Shown here piece by piece: positions 56,635-64,000 of a stretch of DNA of 64,000 nucleotides (positions within the stretch are counted from its first letter, which is position 1; each line of letters begins with the position of its first letter). The DNA lies in the NCBI GenBank assembly GCA_958430865.1, contig CAUDNR010004101.1:31027-95026 (forward strand), written 5' to 3'. Origin of the DNA: Entrophospora sp. SA101 (taxonomy: Eukaryota; Glomeromycota; Glomeromycetes; Entrophosporales; Entrophosporaceae). Under the pieces are notes generated by a model that was given only the letters and a program-made list of their open reading frames with translations, ran no database searches and was not told the origin of the DNA. The translations under genes were made by a program, and so were the position numbers.

Positions 56635-58282
56635 TCATTCAACAATTCTTTTACTATTGTCACTAGAATCTAATGTTAATTAATTAATTAATTAATATCA
56701 TTAGTAATAATCAATGATTAGTAATTTCAAATTAATTAATAATGAAAATTTATTCACCTTTGTTAACATTTTAGAAAAAAGAGTTACAATCAAGATTATT
56801 TAACGAACTATTACTTGTATAACTTTTAAAGCTTTTAGATTTAGCAATCTCTTCATCTAATATTCTACTTGTATGGTATGCATCTGGATGTGATTTGTGT
56901 GCTTGCTGCAAAGTACTACTATCACTGCTACTACTAGTAGTATTATTACTATCATAATTTTTAATAATTTCATCATGTTTATTTTTAGCAAATTCAAACA
57001 GCTCTTTACTAGTTGGTCTTTTTGATGGATCCACATCCCAACACCTCTGCATCATTTGCACATAATAATCAGGCATTCCAGGTAGTATTGGTGGTCTTAA
57101 ACCTTCGCATATATCAAAAATCAAACGATGATTGTGAGCTCTATCATCAAATGGTGTATGGCCTGCAAATATTTCCCACATTAACATCCCAACACTATAA
57201 ATATCAGTTTCTTTGGTGTTTTTTGTATCAATTTTACCTCTAAGTAGCTCGGGTGCAACATATGATACAATCCCATAGACTTTATTTGATGATTCATCAT
57301 CAACTGGTCCACATAATCCCAAATCTGTAATATAACAACAACCTCCATTTATTAATATATTGCCACTATGTAAATCACAATGGATTAAATCTTTCTGATG
57401 TATATCATTTAATGCCCAACATAAATAACCAAAAATTCTAATTCTGTCTTTTAATGTTAAATTTTTTTTTGTAAATAACCCCTTAAATTTCCTTCTGATA
57501 AATAATTTAAAACTATTGCATAATTTCCATTATCTGGGAATTTAGTTATGCCATGACAATTAACAATCAACCCTGATTTAATTTTACAATAATTCACTGC
57601 CTATTGAACATAAAACAAATTAGTATTATATAATACAACATTGTTTTAAAAGACAACTACCAACCTCATCAAAAAAGCCTTTTCCTGGATTACTTGAATT
57701 GTTTAAACTTTTTAATACTACTCTCTGTCCACTACCTCCTAAATAACTAAATTCCTTTTTGTTTTCGTCGTAATCAAATATTCTTCCTCTTGTCCATGTG
57801 GTAGTAAAAATCGAACTAAATCCACCTTCTGTCAATTTTGTCACTTTTTTAAATTGTTCAAAAGGTATCCATTCTAAAATATAGTTTGGAAGAGATGGTT
57901 TCATTTGACATTGTTGAATAAAATCATCAATTATGTTATTTCCAGATGTCCAAGTGGTGAAAAGACTCTGTAATTGTAAACTAATACAGCCTTCACAGAA
58001 CCTATCAGAGTATCTTGTCAATTTACACTTGTTACATTCTTTTGGTTTTCCCACTTTATCTCTTGCATTCTCTAATTCAAACTCATAAATAAACTTTTCT
58101 TTACAATATTCTTTTTCATTTTCAGAAAGCTCCTTGTTTTTTTTGACCAATAAAAAAAAAAAATCTTTTCTACTTTCTCTATCACAACTAATACTGGCAT
58201 TATTACGCATTTCATTATTAATTTTACGCACAAAATTCTCTCTTTCTGGTGATAACGATGATAATAGTTTATTGTATGACAT
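56635..58282 (-). pseudogene. Glomeromycotina-type protein kinase with one frameshift (right-arm copy)
   Basis: Exon 1 is 58282-57665, and exon 2 runs from 57600 to 56788 or, unspliced, to the stop at 56771. The possible last exon is 56669-56635. Both main coding segments are identical to the left-arm kinase, including the nine-A run (here T9 at about 57,452-57,460) that breaks the frame after GNLRGYLQKK. The duplication therefore gives no independent evidence on whether the lesion is real. Confidence 0.8.
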
Positions 58283-58488
58283 TATATAAAGATATAAAAT
58301 ATAAAATTCGACTTGGTGTTTGTTTTAATATTAATGAATATGAGATTTTTGTGTGATGTGTAACAAACAATTTTTTTCGTATATTTGATTGCCTTTAAAA
58401 TCACCAGTCGATTTATCATGATTCAACAATAAAAAAAAATCTTTGAAGATTTAAAATTTATAAAAATAGAAAACAAAATTAAAACTTA

Positions 58489-58634
58489 CAAATACATTCG
58501 ATAAGTCGGTCATGTGGGGATGAGCACATATGACAGACTTATCGAGTAAACCGACTTATCGAATTAAATTACTTAAATATTAAGAAAAATTTTGGCCGAC
58601 TTATCGCGAGACCGACTTATCGAGTTTACATATG
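58489..58634. mobile_element. Tigger-like MITE with CGATAAGTCGG repeats (right arm)
   Basis: Mirror of 21,195-21,340. Confidence 0.6.
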
Positions 58635-59411
58635 TATGTACCAAAACCTGTCGTATGTGCTATGTAAAATTACCAACATTGATCAATCTATGCAACTTCA
58701 AACTCAGATACCAAAGACAGCTCAAGCACATTATTAATATTATTACGTATTACTATTACACATAGTTAACTTCAAAAGTCAAAAATTCTAAAAAAATCAA
58801 TTTAATATGTATGTAAAGACAATTTGATTTTTTACATTTTATGAAATGTAATAATAAAGATTTGTAAAAAAGAAAAAGGCAAAAGTAAATAGTAAAAGTT
58901 CTAATTCAAATTATAACATTTGTAAACTTCCATGATAATTATTTTTCTTGCATCATTGAAATATACATGCAATGATCTAACAATTCTTTATTCATCCCCG
59001 GGACACATTTTTACATGATTTGGAACTTTTTATAATTCTATTTTATCATTATCATTATCATTATTGCTTGCTTGTATCAAGCGTTTTTACCTTTTATCAA
59101 ACATTTTTACTTATGTCAAGTGTTTTTACTTACGTCAAGTGGTTTTCAAAAAATCTAATTTGATATTGATTTTTTCAACATCTCCTCAACTCAATATCAA
59201 CACACCAACATGATCAATAGACTATATTATACAAAGTAACCATTTTCGTGAAACTGCAAATTCCTTTTTTTTATAGATAAAATTACCAAAAAGACATTAA
59301 ATCCAACAACCAGTCCTGAATGTTGCACCGAACTGATTCGTTAATATAACATGATACAGTTACACAAATCATCACACGTAATAATATTCACAATATAAAA
59401 ACATTTGAAAA

Positions 59412-61434
59412 ATGACACCAACAGAAGAGTATTCGTTGAAATATGTTTATAGTAGTAAGGTAATTAATTAACCGATTAACTAGTCAATTTATTTAATTCA
59501 AACGACTGTCATTATTTTTATCTTAAAAAGGAACTTTTTTCACCATGGTAAAAAGGATCAAATTAAAGCCCCATTTTATGGTGTTAGTTTCAATAAATTT
59601 GACAATTCTGGTGACTCAAATTTTGCTATAGTTGGTGGCTCTACAGTATGAATATTTGTTATTTATTGTTATATTATTTAATATATTCATTTTATTAAAT
59701 TTATTAAACATAATAATGATGATGATGATGATGATACCCTATTTAGATTATAGTCGTATCTATCGATGGTAGGAAATCTTCAGAACCGAATTTATATCAA
59801 TATGAGCAGGTTAATGTAATTTTTATAAAGTCAATTTTCTCACTTTAATAAGGATAAATCTTTCATCTGATTAAAAAAAAAATTATTTTCTCAGGATATT
59901 GTTCCTTTAAAGGATCCTGAAAATTTTTATTGTTGTGCATGGATATATGATCAAGATACTGATTCACAATGGATTGCCGCTGGTGGATCTACAGGAATTA
60001 TTAAAATCTTGGATGTTTGTACAGGACGTTTAATAAAGGTAATGATAATAATGATTATTATTATTATTATATTGTCATAAAAACTTTTTTAAATTTCTTT
60101 AAGCTAATTCCATCATCTGTCAAATGCATGAACAAGAAACTTATTGGACATGGAGATGTAAGTAGTTTGTCACAATCAATATTTTTTTACATACATACAC
60201 ACTAAATATTGAACTTTGGATTTTTGTTTGATCACTAAGGAAATTAATGAAATACAAAATCATCCAAGAGATACAAATTTGTTATTTTCAGGCAGTAAAG
60301 ATTTTTCAATAAGACTATGGGATTTGAAAACATGTCAACCAATCGTGATATTTGGTGGCGAGTGTGGACATCGTGAACCGGTTTTAAGCATTGTAATTAT
60401 ATTCTCTTTTATATACATATTGAAATTTGTATTTAATTAATTTTCATGTGATATATATAATTGTTAGGATATACACATATCTGGTAATTTCTTAGCATCT
60501 GCTGGGATGGATCATGCAATAAAAATATGGACTTTGTGCACACCAATTATTCAAAATGCAATCGATGTATCTAAAAACAGTAAACCACAAAGATATAGCG
60601 GACAGTGTTGTACCACTGGTGATTATATTATAACACCACTTTTTGTGCATTTTCCAATATTCTCATCAATTGATATACACAACAATTATGTTGATTGTGT
60701 AAGGTGGTATGGCGATTATATATTGTCTAGATGTGCTGCGACAACTACTATAATAATGTGGAAACCAAAAATTAAATTGTCACCAGTCGAGGACAAGTCT
60801 ACAATAACTAGTGTTGTTGTTGGGGGTCCAAGTAAGGTAAGTGATTGTTTAAACTTTATGAATTAGAGAAAATATGAGTAATACTTATACTACATTATTA
60901 CATATATATCTATCTATATATTAATTAAAATTACAGCCCTCAACAAGTTATGATATTCATTGCGAATTAGATTTTGAAAATTGTGATATTTGGTTTCTAC
61001 GTTTTACACTGTCACCTGATCAAGAGCAACTTGTCATCGGAAATCAAACAGGGGATATATTTTTATGGGACATGAATCAAATATCAAATGTTATTGCTAA
61101 TTATACAAAGAAAAAGATATTTAAAATTTGTGGGAAAAAAACTGCCAAAGGCAAGAAAAAGAAAGGTAAAGATGTAGCAAACTCTGATTTATTAGAATGC
61201 ATCAAGTATAATAGTAAGTATAGTGATACTACAATCAGACAAATTGCATTTTCAAAAAACAAACAATGGATGATTGCTGTATGTGAAGACGCGTCTATCT
61301 GTTGCTGGAAATTGGAACAAATAGTGTCATCTGATAATTTGGAAATTGACAACAATGACAATAATGATGATGATAACGACAATAACGATGACGACAATGA
61401 CTATAATGATGATGACAATGAAATGATAACATAG
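59412..61434 (+). CDS. EED: Polycomb protein EED/ESC, WD40 subunit of PRC2 (right-arm copy)
   Basis: Exons 59412-59459, 59556-59645, 59747-59809, 59895-60038, 60104-60157, 60240-60392, 60468-60836 and 60937-61434. The translation is the same as the left copy, with all cage residues and WD40 blocks present and no frame damage. If both arms are real, the genome has two identical EED genes in opposite orientation, about 39 kb apart, and PRC2 dosage could change. Confidence 0.93.
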
Positions 61435-62490
61435 ATAAATTAGAAAAATTATATTATGTATTATATACATGATATTTGTAATAATTTCACAATAAAAATT
61501 AAATTATTATTATTGATTCATTATCCAATTATAATTAATAATGATAATTTCATTTAAACTTTCTTTTCATATATAGTTTATAATAATCAAAAATGTTTTT
61601 ATACATGCTTGAATACAAAATTATAAAGAATCCTACTTTTATTTTTATTTCGTGGAATAATTAATTTGATTTTTTTTTTTGTTTTAATTGTATATAGTAA
61701 TAGGATTTTGAAGGATAAAAATTAGCAGAGTTTATATTACAAACTGGAACTATTTCATTTACCATTAGCAAAAAAAAATTTTATACCACTTCTCTTTCTC
61801 GGTTTTCTTTTAACTTTCTTGAAATATCTATTAATCCTTGGATAATTGATGTTGTCAAATAGATTTTAGGTTTTCTCCTATAATTGTTATTGCATGATTT
61901 AAAGATGACATTTATGTTATTTGATTGTGATATATTATTTGATCATTTGTAAGTAAATGTTATTTTTATTTATTATTTGAGAAATTTAATTTAATTTAAT
62001 ATGGATTATTATTCCACAATATCCATTTTACAATCATCTTATATATACAATGATGACCACAATTAAAAACAAAGAAGATAAGCGAGAAAAGGAAAAAGAG
62101 GAAATTGCCCAAAGATAAAAAAATAATGGTAAAGATGTTGATGGCAAATCTTTAGAAAAGGAGAAATTTATAACCTGAAAAAATTTCATGATAAATGTCT
62201 ATTATCACAACTAGTTGTGAATTTAATCCTGTTCATTTTCATTTCATTAATAATATATTAAATGTAATCGACACAATAATTGACATCATTGTCCCTAAAC
62301 CTACAAAACAAAACAAATAAATGAAAATATTTTTTTCAGCAAATTTAATAAAAATTAATGAATCCCTAATGGAGATGTTTATTATGAACCATTGGTCGTC
62401 AATCATCATATTGTTTAAAAACGATTAAAAGTTCGTGTTTCAAAAATATAATGTCGATCAACACGTAAAAAATAATCGCAACGTTAAATA
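61435..62490. other. intergenic region between EED and PSF2 (right arm)
   Basis: Mirror of 17,339-18,394; nothing supportable as a gene. Confidence 0.4.
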
Positions 62491-63403
62491 ATGGAAAATA
62501 CAGATGTAACAAATTTTACTCGAATGGATTTAATTCAATTTGCTAGCGATGAGTTAATTACGATTGAACCATTCTTTAATTCAAGAAAGTTCACAATTTC
62601 CGGAGTAAATAACTATCAATTTTATTAATCTATTTAATCAATACACCAATATTAGTTAATAATATTTATTATATATAATTGATTTTAGAAAGAGTTTGGA
62701 CCTTTTAATCCACCTAAAAAAGCTCAAGTGCCATTATGGGCAGCCTTAATGTTGAAAGAAAAGAAAGTTTGTAAGATCATACAACCTGATTGGTTAACTG
62801 TTGGTTAGTTTAATGAATAACAGATTCTCATGTATTTCAATATGTACTCACATTGTATATTATAAATATATATTTTTATTAGAGAATCTAGACATAAGGT
62901 CAAAAGAGGAAAAGCCAGAAAGTGCTTTTGCTGATTTACCATACTGGTATAATGAAATTTCAAGTATTTTATTAAAAAAGTAAGTATTCTTTTATAATAA
63001 TATACATACATACATGATCAATTAATTAATTTATTATATACAAAAGAGCTGAAGATGATTTAGAAAATCCAAATCAAATAAGATATTTACTACAAGGACT
63101 TAAAGAAAAACGTGAAATGAAAATAAGACAGGGTTTATTGGGGTTGGATCCTTCAATTCGTCAGGTAAAATTTTATATTTGCTTTTTTCTTTTCTTTAAA
63201 AGACGATAGGAGAGAGATGATACTAATATACTGTATATATTATCTATGTATCGGGAACAATTATATAGATGAAAAGTATAGGAGCAAATGAAATTCATTC
63301 AATGAGACCTATGTTTACTAAAACTTTTGATAAATTGAGAATAATCAATCAAATTAATCACAACGATAATAATGATATTAATAATGAAAGAAATGGAAGA
63401 TAA
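62491..63403 (+). CDS. PSF2: GINS complex subunit PSF2 (right-arm copy)
   Basis: Exons 62491-62604, 62689-62803, 62883-62979, 63047-63164 and 63269-63403, 192 codons. Identical to the left copy where compared, with intact frames. Tail to tail with the partial TIM54 copy. Confidence 0.93.
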
Positions 63404-63506
63404 AAAACGTTAAAATTTTATTTTGTTCATGGAAAAAGATTAATTAGCAGATTAATAATTAAATAAATAATTTATCATAAATATAAATGTGCATGAATAA
63501 ATTATA

Positions 63507-64000
63507 TTAAGTGCCGAGAGTATAAATTTTTAGATTATTAGCAATTCTTTTATCCAGTTTTGGTTCAGAAAGTTCATCTTTAAAAAACATTTCTTCGTCT
63601 TTTCCAAAATCCAAATCTTCATTTTTAAAATCTCTTGTTTTCCCCAATACTATTCCGACAGCCTCTTCGCCGGCAATTTCAAAATTTTTATACGAATTAA
63701 AAAAATGATAAACTCTTAAAGGAAAATTTTTCCAACCTATTCTATTATAAAAATGAATATATCCAACTGGATCAACTTTTGGAATTGAAAATTCTTCTTC
63801 ATTAAATTGTATTTCTTGAGTCGATTTATTGATTTGCTTTTTTAAAGAAGTTGGATTATTATTATTATTATTATCATTATTATCATCTTCTTTTTGTTGT
63901 GGTTGATCTTTTGATGTAACCAAATTTTCTTGATTCTCCTGTTTGGTGGAATCATCAGCGGGTTGTTCCAGTGAAGAAAAACATCCTTGATTTAATCCTT
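63507..64000 (-). CDS. TIM54: Tim54, right-arm copy, partial at window end
   Basis: The C-terminal part of exon 2 only; the exon start (expected mirror position 64,205) and exon 1 lie outside. The sequence equals the left copy except CCA (Pro) for CAA (Gln) in the segment KVD(Q/P)VGYIHFYN, base 63,769. This region lies between the Asn-rich linker and the conserved FPLRVYHFFN block. Confidence 0.88.
   Translation of the reverse strand, partial: GLNQGCFSSLEQPADDSTKQENQENLVTSKDQPQQKEDDNNDNNNNNNPTSLKKQINKSTQEIQFNEEEFSIPKVDPVGYIHFYNRIGWKNFPLRVYHFFNSYKNFEIAGEEAVGIVLGKTRDFKNEDLDFGKDEEMFFKDELSEPKLDKRIANNLKIYTLGT

Larger units (their letters stand above)
52683..64000 (-). repeat. right arm of the ~11.3-kb inverted duplication (continues past the window)
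   Basis: Mirror of 15,829-27,146. The last base (64,000) still pairs with 15,829, so the duplication extends further and could include COX10 and ARPC1 outside the window. The only difference I found is at 63,769. Confidence 0.95.

Overview
The window looks like nuclear DNA of an arbuscular-mycorrhizal fungus (Glomeromycotina, Rhizophagus-like). The evidence is very AT-rich, homopolymer-laden sequence, short GT-AG introns, and tyrosine-kinase-like kinases with a Cys-rich N-terminus, a 'WTSGN' motif and an 'AYHTSR' tail. It also carries F-box remnants and many small DNA-transposon relics. Species is not determined; all assignments come from reading the sequence, without database searches.

Layout. 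1-3.5 kb: a decayed secreted-protein gene and a kinase locus scarred by a partial tandem duplication and a frameshift. 3.5-11 kb: F-box remnant, fold-back MITE, short tandem repeats, an internally deleted Tc1/mariner relic, a hAT MITE with flanking 8-bp repeats, and a hAT element (9657-11054) invaded by a pogo-like element. 11.8-17.3 kb: a compact housekeeping cluster of ARPC1 (+), COX10 (-), TIM54 (+) and GINS subunit PSF2 (-). 18.4-20.4 kb: an 8-exon EED gene (PRC2 core subunit). 21.5-23.2 kb: a kinase with one frameshift. 23.2-34 kb: repeat-rich, almost gene-free. 35.8-37.7 kb: one large, unrecognised multi-pass membrane protein. 38,991-39,000: assembly gap of ten N. 43.3-45.3 kb: a 7-exon kynurenine/glutamine-type aminotransferase. 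46.6-47.8 kb: a broken P4-ATPase (flippase) fragment. 49.4-50.2 kb: a promethin/LDAF1-like lipid-droplet protein. 51-52.7 kb: more repeats.

The dominant structure is a giant inverted duplication. Positions 15,829-27,146 and 52,683-64,000 mirror each other about 39,914.5 (paired coordinates sum to 79,829) over 11,318 bp with no indel detected. I found one substitution (16,060/63,769, Gln to Pro in TIM54). The second arm runs off the window end, so the true length is greater. TIM54, PSF2, EED and the kinase are therefore present twice, head to head. Inside the arms, homology continues (27,147-28,450 versus about 51,090-52,682) but with many substitutions and indels. Older diverged inverted repeats thus flank the spacer while the outer arms are essentially identical. 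That fits a recent repeat-mediated inverted duplication, or an assembly join of two near-identical haplotypes.

The recognised genes are mostly housekeeping: actin nucleation, haem A synthesis, mitochondrial carrier import, DNA replication, H3K27 methylation, tryptophan/amino-acid catabolism and lipid-droplet biology. They share a neighbourhood but not a pathway; COX10 and TIM54 are both mitochondrial inner-membrane genes sharing a 101-bp divergent promoter.
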